A stretch of 30,210 bases of DNA, taken from NCBI GenBank assembly GCA_045537455.1, contig JAZSPM010000166.1, positions 1-30,210 of the forward strand, read 5' to 3'. The stretch comes from Ornithomonoglobus_A sp045537455. GTDB lineage: Bacteria > Bacillota > Clostridia > UBA1381. The first letter of the stretch is position 1, and every line of letters starts with the position of its first letter. Below are positions 14,424 through 23,269 of this stretch, in pieces. Position numbers and translations under genes: made by a program. The notes under the pieces are model-generated. The model had not been told where the DNA came from, did not search any database, and saw only the letters and a program-made list of their open reading frames with translations.

Positions 14424-15049
14424 TCCATTATCCTCTTTACTGAACCTGTAATATCATCATTAAATACAGCCGAGCCTGCAACAATAACATCTGCTCCTGC
14501 CGACAACGGTCTGTTTACGTTATCAGCCGAAACACCGCCGTCAACCTGAATATGCAGTTTATCACCTGCAATTTTTCTAAGCTCCGTAATCTTAGGTTCT
14601 ACATCAGCAATATATTTCTGACCGCCATAGCCCGGAAATACAGTCATACAAAGAATCATTTCAACATCATTAAGATACGGAAGAACCAAGTCTATCGGTG
14701 TATCAGGATTTATAGCTATTGCCGGCTTACATCCATGCTCTTTTATAAGGTTTATACATCCTGCTATATCTTCTGTTGCTTCTGCATGAACAGTTATTCC
14801 ATCAGCACCCGCCTTTGCAAATGCCGCTATATATTTTTCAGGATTCTCTATCATTAAATGTACATCAAAGAAAATATCCGTATATTTTCTCAATGATTCT
14901 ATAACAGGCATAGCAAAGCTTATATTCGGTACAAAATGACCATCCATAACATCAAGATGCAACCATTGCGCACCTGCCTCCTCCGCTTCCTTAACCTGCT
15001 TTGCAAGTATTCCGAAATCCGCTCCTAATATTGATGGTGACAGTATCAT
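14411..15049 (-). CDS. rpe: Ribulose-phosphate 3-epimerase
   Basis: Interconverts ribulose-5-phosphate and xylulose-5-phosphate in the pentose phosphate pathway. In the 212-residue TIM barrel, SPSILGADF (4-12), HLDVMDGHFVPNIS (31-44) and FDVHLM carry the metal-binding His and Asp residues. VFPGYGGQKYI and QVDGGVSADN hold the second catalytic aspartate and the phosphate site. It sits between rsgA and thiN as in Bacillus; the ribosome site is AAAGGATAAATAAAA before the ATG. Confidence 0.97.
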   Translation of the reverse strand: MILSPSILGADFGILAKQVKEAEEAGAQWLHLDVMDGHFVPNISFAMPVIESLRKYTDIFFDVHLMIENPEKYIAAFAKAGADGITVHAEATEDIAGCINLIKEHGCKPAIAINPDTPIDLVLPYLNDVEMILCMTVFPGYGGQKYIADVEPKITELRKIAGDKLHIQVDGGVSADNVNRPLSAGADVIVAGSAVFNDDITGSVKRIMECAQ

Positions 15050-15069
15050 TTTTATTTATCCTTTCAAAA

Positions 15070-15936
15070 TTATTTTTGCCAATCCTTAATCAGCTTTAAT
15101 TTCTGGTATATTTCTTTATAGCTTTCATACCGTGACTCTACCAGCTTACCGTTATTTAACAGTTCTTTTACAGCACAGTCAGGCTCATTAATATGTGAAC
15201 AGCCTCTGAATCGGCATTGTTCATTACATTCTAACATTTCAGGGAAATACTTCCACAGCTCATCTGCCTTGATTCCTTCAATTTCAAGCGAGCTAAAACC
15301 CGGAGTATCAAGAACATACCCTCCGTCAGAAAGCTCAAACAATTCGACGTGTCTAGTTGTGTGCTTACCTCTGCTTATTTTTTCACTGACCTCACCGGTC
15401 TCTATTTCTTTATTGGTGATAAGACTCAAAAGACTTGATTTCCCCACACCGCTGAGTCCTGCAAATGCAGTTATTTTATTCTTTATAATTTCATTCAGAC
15501 GTTCTATGCCTTTATTATTTTCAGCCGAAGTCATAAAAACCTCATATCCGGCAGTTTTATATATATTTTCAATATCTTCTCTTAATGTAAGGTCTGTTTT
15601 ATTAATACATATAATTGGTTTAATTCCACCGATTTCTGCATTAATGAGCATCTTGTCAATAAGAAATAAGCTTGGTTCAGGTGACGCCGCCGCTACCACA
15701 AGTATCAAGGTATCAATATTTGCAACAGGTGGCCTTACAAGCGAAGAAGTTCGCTCATGAATCTTCACAATCGAACCCTTCCCATTACTCATTGTTTCAA
15801 TTTCTACTCTATCGCCAATCATAGGTATAATATGCTCCTTGCGGAACACACCTCTGGCTTTACATTCGTATTCTGATTTATCGGCGGTTCTTACATAATA
15901 AAAACCGCCAATACCTTTTACTATAATTCCATTCAT
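15070..15936 (-). CDS. rsgA: Ribosome small subunit-dependent GTPase RsgA
   Basis: Circularly permuted GTPase that checks late 30S maturation. In the 288 residues an N-terminal OB fold (about 1-65) precedes the permuted G motifs: G4 INKTDL comes before G1 GLSGVGKSS, followed by G3 DTPGFSS. The C-terminal zinc finger reads CNEQCRFRGCSHINEPDC. It starts one base after the prkC stop with a weak ribosome site (GGATTTTAATTAAT), so translation is probably coupled to prkC. B. subtilis RsgA (CpgA) is a PrkC substrate and is encoded in the same order. Confidence 0.97.
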   Translation of the reverse strand: MNGIIVKGIGGFYYVRTADKSEYECKARGVFRKEHIIPMIGDRVEIETMSNGKGSIVKIHERTSSLVRPPVANIDTLILVVAAASPEPSLFLIDKMLINAEIGGIKPIICINKTDLTLREDIENIYKTAGYEVFMTSAENNKGIERLNEIIKNKITAFAGLSGVGKSSLLSLITNKEIETGEVSEKISRGKHTTRHVELFELSDGGYVLDTPGFSSLEIEGIKADELWKYFPEMLECNEQCRFRGCSHINEPDCAVKELLNNGKLVESRYESYKEIYQKLKLIKDWQK

Positions 15937-15937
15937 A

Positions 15938-18103
15938 TTAATTAAAATCCATTGTTTTTTGAGCTGCTAATGCACCATCTATATACGCCTGTACCTCAAC
16001 CTCTCCGTAGCCTGATATATCAACAGAAACGTATCCTTCGCTCTTTGAATGAGTACCTACATGAACAGCCTGACCGTTTGCCAATATCTCAACAGAAACT
16101 ACATCATCTGCACTGTCAGGTATTTTAACCGTAAAGTTCTGTGTACCCATTGATGGCTTTTCATCATAGGAATTTCCGTTCATATCCTGAGAAGGAACAT
16201 CTGTAGCAGCCGGCTCCTGAGCTTCAGGTGCCGTAGCCTCTCCACTTGATTCAGATGATTCTCCTGATGAATTATTTTCTTCATTCGCCTGTTCTTCCTC
16301 GGTTTGTGTACTTTCTTCATTTCCGCTTGAAACAATAACAGTTACATATGAACCCTTTGCAGCTGTTCTTGAGCCTTCAGGGCTTTGTGATATAATAATT
16401 CCTTCTGCCGCACCCGAAGCCTTTCTTGTTACAGTACCAAGCTTCAAACCACGCTCATTAAGAATTATTTCAGCCTGTTCTCTGCCGTATCCTGTTACAT
16501 TTGGAACTTCAACCTTCTGAACAGTTGCCGGTGCCTGTGTTGCCGTTACTCCTCTACCTGTGCTTACATGAAGTGTTACTATATCGTTTTTGTTTACCTT
16601 TGTACCTGCAATCGGTATCTGACGTATTATCTTACCTTCTGCAACAGAGTTTGAAGAATCCTCAATTACTCTATAATTCAAGCCTGCCGCCATAATCTGA
16701 GATATAGCATCATCAAAGTCTTTGTTTATGGTATTCGGTACTGCAATATCACCGCCCGAAGCTCCGATTGATACTATCAATTTTACAGTTGAGTTCTTAG
16801 GCAAACTCGTTCCTTTTTCAGGATTCTGAGTGATAACCTTTCCTTCTTCAATATCGTCGGAAAGCGAGTATTCAATTTCATCATCTAATCTTAATTCAAG
16901 CTCCTGAAGCTTCATAGTAGCTTCTTCAAGAGTCATATTTGCTAAATCCGGAACTGTAGAGCGTTTTGTTCCGCTTACTATTTTATACGCCCCAAACGCA
17001 ATAAGAAGTATTGCAACAACTGTACCCAATGCAAGCAACACAGCAAGTCTGTCCTCTTGCTTCTGAGCTGCTGTTTTTTGCTTTCTTACTTTTTTACGTT
17101 TCTTTGAACGCTTATGCGTATTTTCTTCTTCATCATAATTATCATCGTCGTAATCATCATAATCATCGTAATTATCGTCGTCAGAATATACCGGATCTTC
17201 ATCAATTCTTACATCCTCAATACCAAATGATTCATCGCTTACCGGGATTCCGTCTCTTGAAGGAAGCGGTTCTTCCGCAAGTACAGCGTGTAAATCATCA
17301 AGCATTTCATTTACATTCTGATAACGTGCACCCTGCTCCTTTGATATTGCCTTCATTACTACATAAGCAAGGTCTGTAGGAATATCCATATTAACGCATT
17401 TTACATTGACAGGCTCCTTTTCAAGGTGCATCAAAGCTACCGATACAGGCGTTTCCCCGTCAAACGGGACCTTACCTGCAAGCATCTCATAAAGAACAAC
17501 ACCAAGTGAGTAAATATCACTTCTTGCGTCAGTAAATCCACCTCTTGCCTGTTCCGGTGAAATATAGTGTACAGAGCCTAATGCTGTGCCGCCGACTATT
17601 GTTGTATCAGCCGCAATAGCTCTTGCTATGCCGAAGTCTGTAACTTTGAGGGTTTTATCAGCCGTCATTATAACATTCTGCGGCTTTATATCTCGGTGAA
17701 TTATATTCTGAGCATGAGCCTCACCCATACCCTGTGCTATCTGTATAGCATAATCGCAAGCTTCCTGCCATGGAAGTGCCCCTGTTTCCTTTATGTAGGT
17801 TTTTAAGGTAACACCGTCAACAAGCTCCATAACCATATAATTTGTGCCGTCTTCCTCACCAACATCATATACAGATACCACATTGTTATGTGACAGGGAT
17901 GCCGACGCCTGTGCCTCTTTTATAAAGTTTGTAACAACCTGTTTATCATCCTCAAAATTTTCACGCAGTATTTTTATTGCAACAAATCGGTTAAGCAGAG
18001 TATCCTTTGCCTTAAAAACACTTGCCATTCCGCCTGCACCGATTTTTTCAACTACATCGTATCTTCCGCCAAGGGTAGTACCTACAAGATTTTCTATATT
18101 CAT
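15938..18103 (-). CDS. prkC: PASTA-domain Ser/Thr protein kinase PrkC
   Basis: Membrane kinase that senses muropeptides or lipid II through PASTA repeats; in B. subtilis it acts in cell-wall control and spore germination. The 721 residues contain a kinase domain (about 14-275) with GAGGMASV (22-29), lysine K44 in VAIK, the HRDIKPQN loop (136-143) and DFG (156-158). A strikingly acidic then basic juxtamembrane stretch (about 307-345) leads to one membrane helix (353-376) and three PASTA repeats (about 383-596). A Ser/Glu/Thr-rich linker (597-655) and a last, possibly beta-rich segment of about 65 residues follow. The ATG overlaps the prpC stop in TGATG. Confidence 0.97.
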   Translation of the reverse strand: MNIENLVGTTLGGRYDVVEKIGAGGMASVFKAKDTLLNRFVAIKILRENFEDDKQVVTNFIKEAQASASLSHNNVVSVYDVGEEDGTNYMVMELVDGVTLKTYIKETGALPWQEACDYAIQIAQGMGEAHAQNIIHRDIKPQNVIMTADKTLKVTDFGIARAIAADTTIVGGTALGSVHYISPEQARGGFTDARSDIYSLGVVLYEMLAGKVPFDGETPVSVALMHLEKEPVNVKCVNMDIPTDLAYVVMKAISKEQGARYQNVNEMLDDLHAVLAEEPLPSRDGIPVSDESFGIEDVRIDEDPVYSDDDNYDDYDDYDDDNYDEEENTHKRSKKRKKVRKQKTAAQKQEDRLAVLLALGTVVAILLIAFGAYKIVSGTKRSTVPDLANMTLEEATMKLQELELRLDDEIEYSLSDDIEEGKVITQNPEKGTSLPKNSTVKLIVSIGASGGDIAVPNTINKDFDDAISQIMAAGLNYRVIEDSSNSVAEGKIIRQIPIAGTKVNKNDIVTLHVSTGRGVTATQAPATVQKVEVPNVTGYGREQAEIILNERGLKLGTVTRKASGAAEGIIISQSPEGSRTAAKGSYVTVIVSSGNEESTQTEEEQANEENNSSGESSESSGEATAPEAQEPAATDVPSQDMNGNSYDEKPSMGTQNFTVKIPDSADDVVSVEILANGQAVHVGTHSKSEGYVSVDISGYGEVEVQAYIDGALAAQKTMDFN

Positions 18104-18837
18104 CAGTTTTGCTCCCTTCTCATCGCCACTATCGTTATATTATCACGTCCGCCTCTGTCGTTAGCCATATCTACTAACCTTTGCAGACCTTCTTCAAGAT
18201 TTTCACTATTATTTATCTCATTTTTTATTTCTTCATCTTCAACGAAGTTTATAAGCCCGTCACTGCAAACCAAAAGAGTTCCTCCCTTGTATTTCTTTAC
18301 AGCAGTGTCAACCTTAACTATATCCTCTGTTCCCATTGCACGGGTTATGAAGTTCTTTTTAGGATGATGCTTTGCCGCTTCCGGAGTAAGCTCACCTCTG
18401 TCAATAAGCTCCTGAACATATGAATGGTCTCTTGTTATCTGTTTTATTTCGTTTTCATCTATTGCATATGCCCTCGAATCACCTATATGAGCTATTATCA
18501 TATTTTCCTTATAAACCATGACAAGAGTTGCTGTTGTACCCATTCCCATTACTTTATAATGATTCTGTGCATAAGTATATATAATACTGTTGGCAGATAT
18601 AAACGCCTGCCTTACAACCTCTTCTGCCTCCGAATAACTCAAGTCCGAAACAAGATTCAAAGAAAGATGATTTGATATTATATCAACTGCCATCTGACTC
18701 GCTACCTCTCCGGCTTCGTGACCGCCCATTCCGTCTGCAACAAGTATATATGGAAATTTGCCGTCACCATGTGCAATACAGCTATCCTCATTTATTTTCC
18801 TGACTCTACCTACATCGGTAATTAAGCCGGTTTGCAT
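18103..18837 (-). CDS. prpC: PP2C-family Ser/Thr protein phosphatase PrpC (Stp)
   Basis: Metal-dependent phosphatase that removes phosphates placed by PrkC. The 244 residues carry the PPM motifs in order: the N-terminal RKINEDSC (13-20), VADGMGGHEAGE (34-45), GTTATLV, IAHIGDSRAY, LLVCSDGL and RGGRDNITIV, with the Asp residues that bind Mn or Mg. There is no membrane segment, so it is cytosolic. GAGGTG lies upstream of the ATG, and the gene overlaps prkC in TGATG. Confidence 0.97.
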   Translation of the reverse strand: MQTGLITDVGRVRKINEDSCIAHGDGKFPYILVADGMGGHEAGEVASQMAVDIISNHLSLNLVSDLSYSEAEEVVRQAFISANSIIYTYAQNHYKVMGMGTTATLVMVYKENMIIAHIGDSRAYAIDENEIKQITRDHSYVQELIDRGELTPEAAKHHPKKNFITRAMGTEDIVKVDTAVKKYKGGTLLVCSDGLINFVEDEEIKNEINNSENLEEGLQRLVDMANDRGGRDNITIVAMRREQN

Positions 18838-18860
18838 TTTTTATTCACCTCATTTTCAAT

Positions 18861-19883
18861 TTATTGTATTGTCTTTTTCCTTAGTTGTCCGCACGAAGCG
18901 GATATATCTGAGCCTAATTCACGTCTCACTGTAGCATTAACGCCCAAATCCTCTAATGTTTTTTGAAACTCTCTTATTTGTGCGTTTGTACCTTTTCTGT
19001 ATTCACGTTCCTCTACCTTATTTACAGGTATAAGATTCACATGAGCCTTCAAAGGCTTTACAAGAGATGCAAGCTCTTTTGCGTTTTCTTTACTGTCATT
19101 TACTTCATGTATCAATGAATATTCAAAGCTCAGACGTCTGCCGGTTTTTTGTAAATACTCCTTGCAGGCTTCTATAAGCTCTGATATTTTATACTTATGA
19201 TTTACAGGCATTATACTGTCCCTTATAGTATCATTTGGAGCATGAAGCGATATTGTAAGCGTTATCGGCAACTCCTCATCTGCTAATGCCAAAATCCCCG
19301 GAACAAGCCCACAGCTTGATATTGTTATATGTCTGTAGCCAATGTTCAAGCCTTTTTCATGATTTACATTATGCAAAAACTTAATAACATTATCATAATT
19401 ATCAAGCGGTTCTCCAATTCCCATCATAACAATGTTTGATATTCTCTCACCCATATCCTTTTGGGCAAATATCACCTGATTCAGAATCTCACCGGCTGTA
19501 AGATTTCTATACAAGCCGCCTATCGTTGATGCACAGAATCTGCATCCCATCCTGCATCCCACCTGACTCGAAATACATATCGTAAGCCCATGATGATAAC
19601 GCATCACAACGCTTTCTATACAGTTTCCGTCAGGAAGCTCAAACAGATATTTCACCGTGCCATCAAGCTGAGAAACATATTTTTCCCGAATCTTCAGCAC
19701 CGAAACATAAGTATTTTCAGATAATTTCTGACGTGTTGCCTTAGAGATATTAGTCATTTCATCATAGCCTTCAACACCTCTGTGCAGCCATTCAAATATC
19801 TGTCCTGCTCTGAATTTAGGCTCTCCTATACTTTTCAGGTACTCCTGTAATTCGTCAAATTCAAAATCCTTTAAATCAATCAT
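18861..19883 (-). CDS. rlmN: Dual-specificity rRNA/tRNA adenine-C2 methyltransferase RlmN
   Basis: Radical-SAM enzyme that makes 2-methyladenosine at A2503 of 23S rRNA and A37 of some tRNAs. In the 340 residues the 4Fe-4S cysteines are C110, C114 and C117 (SQVGCRMGCRFCAST). MGIGEPLDN binds SAM, and the C-terminal resolving cysteine is in ISASCGQL (C331). The first eight bases overlap the end of rsmB and the ribosome site is poor, suggesting coupled translation. Confidence 0.97.
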   Translation of the reverse strand: MIDLKDFEFDELQEYLKSIGEPKFRAGQIFEWLHRGVEGYDEMTNISKATRQKLSENTYVSVLKIREKYVSQLDGTVKYLFELPDGNCIESVVMRYHHGLTICISSQVGCRMGCRFCASTIGGLYRNLTAGEILNQVIFAQKDMGERISNIVMMGIGEPLDNYDNVIKFLHNVNHEKGLNIGYRHITISSCGLVPGILALADEELPITLTISLHAPNDTIRDSIMPVNHKYKISELIEACKEYLQKTGRRLSFEYSLIHEVNDSKENAKELASLVKPLKAHVNLIPVNKVEEREYRKGTNAQIREFQKTLEDLGVNATVRRELGSDISASCGQLRKKTIQ

Positions 19884-21129
19884 TCTTTTTTAACTTGCAG
19901 ATATAAAATCCGTCCGTTCCGTCAATATGCGGATAGAAAGTTTTTTCATACAGCTTTTCAAAATTTTTATTACTTTCAAGAAAGCTGTTTATAACGCCTT
20001 CATTTTCCGCTTTGTTTACGGTACAGGTAGAATATAATATCTGTCCTTCATTCTTTAAGTATTGTACGGCATTTTTCAATATATCAAGCTGTACCGTACT
20101 AAAATCGTCATTTTCTGTTCTGTTCCATTTTATATCGGGCTTTCGTCTTAAAATCCCCCAACCTGAGCATGGAACATCACACAAGATTTTATCAGCTGAT
20201 TCCTTTAATGATTCATTACACTCAAGTGCATCAGCTATTTGTGCTTCTATTATGCTGATACCAAGCCTTTTGGCATTTTCCTCTATCAGCTTTATCTTAT
20301 GTTCATATATATCAAAGGCAAGTATTCTTCCCTGATTTTTCATTAATTCTGCCATATATGTTGTTTTTCCACCCGGAGCGGCACATATATCAATAACAGT
20401 TTCGCCTTGCTGTGGATTCAGTTCTTCAACAGCCGCCATCGCCGCCCTGTCCTGAACAGTATAAAAACCATTCTTATATAACTCATCACTGCCAATATTC
20501 AGACCACTGCATACAACCGCATTGTTGCTCTTTTCAGCATTAAATTCTGAAAGAAGCTTAATCAACTCATCAGCATTAGTTTTTAAACTGTTAGGTCTTA
20601 AATTAAGCTCAGGCTCTTTATCAAAAGCCGCCATAAGCTGTTCTGTAAATTCATATCCAAAATCCGCAATCCACTTATCGCAAATCCACATCGGAAAAGA
20701 ATATTTCACTGAAAGATATTTCGTTCTATCTTCAGGATACTCTATTTCGCCCTTTGAAGCACTTCTCAGCAATCCGTTTACAAACCCTGCCGATGCTCCA
20801 TGTCCGTAACGTCGTGCAAGCTTTACACTTTCATTCACCGCCGCACTCTGCGGAATTTTATCCATAAAAAACATCTGGTACAAGCCCATACGTAAAATCA
20901 GATGAATGTATTTTGAAAGCTTTTTTATCTTGATTTTACTGTATTGCTCTATTATATAATCCAATGTCAGCTTTTTACTTATAACTCCGTAAACAAGCGT
21001 CGTTACAAAAGCTCTGTCACGCTGTTGCATTTCAGCAGGAATTGCAGTCTTTAATTCAAGATTTGGATACGCACCCTCATACTCTGTTTTATACAAAATA
21101 AGAAGTGCTGTTTCTCTTGCAGATTTCAT
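19876..21129 (-). CDS. rsmB: 16S rRNA m5C967 methyltransferase RsmB
   Basis: Methylates C967 of 16S rRNA. In the 417 residues an N-terminal NusB-like RNA-binding domain (about 1-140) precedes a Rossmann methyltransferase domain. That domain has the SAM motif DICAAPGGKT, the aspartate loop LAFDIY, and two cysteines, in VPCSGWG and STCTVNKAENE, needed for the covalent m5C mechanism. The NusB-like part separates it from other RCMT enzymes. The ATG overlaps the stop of the upstream peptidase gene in TGATG. Confidence 0.95.
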   Translation of the reverse strand: MKSARETALLILYKTEYEGAYPNLELKTAIPAEMQQRDRAFVTTLVYGVISKKLTLDYIIEQYSKIKIKKLSKYIHLILRMGLYQMFFMDKIPQSAAVNESVKLARRYGHGASAGFVNGLLRSASKGEIEYPEDRTKYLSVKYSFPMWICDKWIADFGYEFTEQLMAAFDKEPELNLRPNSLKTNADELIKLLSEFNAEKSNNAVVCSGLNIGSDELYKNGFYTVQDRAAMAAVEELNPQQGETVIDICAAPGGKTTYMAELMKNQGRILAFDIYEHKIKLIEENAKRLGISIIEAQIADALECNESLKESADKILCDVPCSGWGILRRKPDIKWNRTENDDFSTVQLDILKNAVQYLKNEGQILYSTCTVNKAENEGVINSFLESNKNFEKLYEKTFYPHIDGTDGFYICKLKKND

Positions 21130-21836
21130 CAGTCTCTCCGTCTGTTATTTAATATCAAAAGTAATCTTAATAATTGCAGTGCCGTTGATGCTACAGCAGA
21201 TACATATGTTAACGCCGCCGCAGTAAGCGTTTTCTTCGCACCCGAAAGCTCATCACCCTCAAGAAGCATCATTGAATCAAGCGTTTTTATTGCACGTCTT
21301 GAAGCATTAAACTCAACAGGAAGTGTAATCACCTGAAACAGCAACACAAGCCCAAACAATATAGCTCCAAAAAACGCAAGCTGAGTCATTCCCAGAACCA
21401 AGCCCAATATGAATAACGGCATCGAAAGAGTGTTTCCTATATTCACTATCGGCACGATTGAGTTTCTTATTTTTATTGGTGCATATCCAACCTGATACTG
21501 AACCGCATGACCGCATTCATGTGCCGCAACACCGATTGCCGCAACAGAATCAGAATCATGAGTCGCATCCGACAGACGAATCACATTCTCTTTAGGGCTA
21601 TAATGGTCTGTAAGGTTTCCTTGTACCCTCTCAATACGTATATGATGCAATCCGTTTGCGTCAAGAATACGCCTTGCCGCAACTGCTCCTGTTATTCCGC
21701 GTGAGCTTTTTATCTTATCATATTTACTAAATGTTGCTTTAACTCCAAAGGACGCAAATAATGTCAGTAAAAACGCAAATATTACAAGCGTATATGTTGG
21801 GTCAAATCCATAATAAAATGGCATACCGTAGTACAT
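21129..21836 (-). CDS. Membrane zinc metallopeptidase, YugP-like
   Basis: 235 residues. The N-terminal membrane segment (about 12-32) is followed by the zinc motif HECGH in GVAAHECGHAVQYQ, where His, Glu and His would bind and activate zinc. Hydrophobic segments follow: two or three from about 130 to 180, and a last one near the C-terminus. This matches the DUF2653/YugP group of putative neutral zinc metallopeptidases; the substrate is not known. B. subtilis has yugP elsewhere, but Clostridia often carry the gene between fmt and rsmB, as here. Confidence 0.85.
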   Translation of the reverse strand: MYYGMPFYYGFDPTYTLVIFAFLLTLFASFGVKATFSKYDKIKSSRGITGAVAARRILDANGLHHIRIERVQGNLTDHYSPKENVIRLSDATHDSDSVAAIGVAAHECGHAVQYQVGYAPIKIRNSIVPIVNIGNTLSMPLFILGLVLGMTQLAFFGAILFGLVLLFQVITLPVEFNASRRAIKTLDSMMLLEGDELSGAKKTLTAAALTYVSAVASTALQLLRLLLILNNRRRD

Positions 21837-21862
21837 ATTAAAATCCTCGCTTTCAAAATTAA

Positions 21863-22783
21863 CTATCCTAATATACTTCCGATTTCTATTTCATGTCCTC
21901 TTGCGTAATCCTCAACAGCCATTTTTTTACTGCCTGCAAACTGAGCTGTTTGTATATATAAAGCTCCGTTGCCTGTGGCAACCTTCATTCCCTTACCTTT
22001 ATCTATAGAAAGTATCTCGCCCGGAGTTCCGTTGCCTTCTGTAACAACTGCCGTTACAATTTTTAACGGCTCGCCTTTATATATAGTATTAGCTAAAGGC
22101 CATGAATTTAAGCCACATATTAGCTTGGAAATTTCTTTTGCAGATTTACTCCAGTCTATTATACCCGTTTCTTTATTTATCATCGGTGCATAAGTATGCT
22201 CATCATGATTTTGCGGTACAGGCGTTAAATTATCTATGTTGTTTATTGCCTCAACAAGAGCTTTACCGCCGATAGCTGAAAGTCTGTCAAACAATTCTTC
22301 CGCTGTTTCATATTCGCCAATTTCTGTTTTTTCAACATAGAGCATATCCCCTGTATCAAGACCTGCATCCATCTTCATTATTGTTACGCCGGTTTCCTTT
22401 TCACCGTTAATAATTGCCCACTGAATAGGTGCGGCACCACGGTATTTGGGAAGCAGTGATGCATGGACATTTATACATCCGTACTTTGGATAATCCAATA
22501 TATACGACGGAAGAATTTTACCGTATGCAGTAACTACTATTAATTCAGGCTGTAGTTCTTCAAGGATAGGCATCAGTTCTCCATTTTTCAGTTTTTCAGG
22601 CTGATATACTGTTATACCCATACTTTCAGCCGCCGCCTTAACCTCTGTAGGTACAAGCTTATGTCCTCTGCCCTTGGGTTTATCCGGCTGAGATACAACG
22701 CCTACAACATTCATCCCTGCTTTTACCATCGCATCAAGCGAACCGACAGCAAAATCAGGAGTTCCCATAAATAAAATTCTCAA
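21863..22783 (-). CDS. fmt: Methionyl-tRNA formyltransferase
   Basis: Formylates initiator Met-tRNA using 10-formyl-tetrahydrofolate. The 306 residues show the N-terminal MGTPDFA (6-12), the folate and catalytic region VTAYGKILPSYIL, and HASLLPKYRGAAPIQWA with the catalytic Asn-His-Asp surroundings and the SLLP signature. The start codon is TTG (22783), set by AGGAG 8 bases upstream; the next ATG is codon 6, inside the conserved region. The gene lies just after def, whose product later removes the formyl group. Confidence 0.97.
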   Translation of the reverse strand: MRILFMGTPDFAVGSLDAMVKAGMNVVGVVSQPDKPKGRGHKLVPTEVKAAAESMGITVYQPEKLKNGELMPILEELQPELIVVTAYGKILPSYILDYPKYGCINVHASLLPKYRGAAPIQWAIINGEKETGVTIMKMDAGLDTGDMLYVEKTEIGEYETAEELFDRLSAIGGKALVEAINNIDNLTPVPQNHDEHTYAPMINKETGIIDWSKSAKEISKLICGLNSWPLANTIYKGEPLKIVTAVVTEGNGTPGEILSIDKGKGMKVATGNGALYIQTAQFAGSKKMAVEDYARGHEIEIGSILG

Positions 22784-22796
22784 TTTGGTGTCTCCT

Positions 22797-23246
22797 CTAT
22801 TCTAAAAACTCAGTTACTCTTTCAAGGAATAATTTTCCGTCAAGATGCTCACATTCATGACAGAACGCTCTTGCCAGAAGCTCTTCACCTTCAACTTCAA
22901 ACCATTCGCCGTTTCTGTTCTGAGCCCTTACCTTTACTTTGTTTGGTCTTTCTACCTCTCCGTAAACACCCGGAACACTAAGACAGCCCTCTGAACCAGT
23001 TTGAGTGCCTTCTTCTTCTATTATTTCAGGATTAATAAGCTCTATAAGACCGTCTCCGATATCTATAATCGCAACACGCTTTAAAATACCAACCTGAGGT
23101 GCAGCAAGACCTACTCCATCCTGATTCTTTAAGGTATCATACATATCATCAAGCAAAATATGAAGTCTGTCATTAAAATTTTTTACAGGCTTACATACTT
23201 TATACAGAATTTCATCATCTTTTTTTCTGATTTCTCTTATAGCCAT
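22797..23246 (-). CDS. def: Peptide deformylase
   Basis: Metalloenzyme that removes the N-formyl group from new proteins. The 149 residues are the short (Gram-negative/clostridial) form. The three motifs are present: GVGLAAPQVG (40-49), EGCLSVPG with the metal-binding cysteine, and HECEHLDG with the two His ligands and catalytic Glu. It sits between priA and fmt as in B. subtilis, and GGAGAAGAAATA precedes the ATG. Confidence 0.97.
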   Translation of the reverse strand: MAIREIRKKDDEILYKVCKPVKNFNDRLHILLDDMYDTLKNQDGVGLAAPQVGILKRVAIIDIGDGLIELINPEIIEEEGTQTGSEGCLSVPGVYGEVERPNKVKVRAQNRNGEWFEVEGEELLARAFCHECEHLDGKLFLERVTEFLE

Positions 23247-23269
23247 TATTTCTTCTCCTATTCTATTTT

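Noticed and set aside
15269..15760. Plus-strand frame of 163 residues
   Set aside because: Antisense to rsgA, with no domain or ribosome site.
17100..17185. Repeat-like tract rich in ATC, TCG and TAA triplets
   Set aside because: It encodes the Asp/Tyr-rich juxtamembrane part of PrkC and is not a separate repeat or CRISPR.
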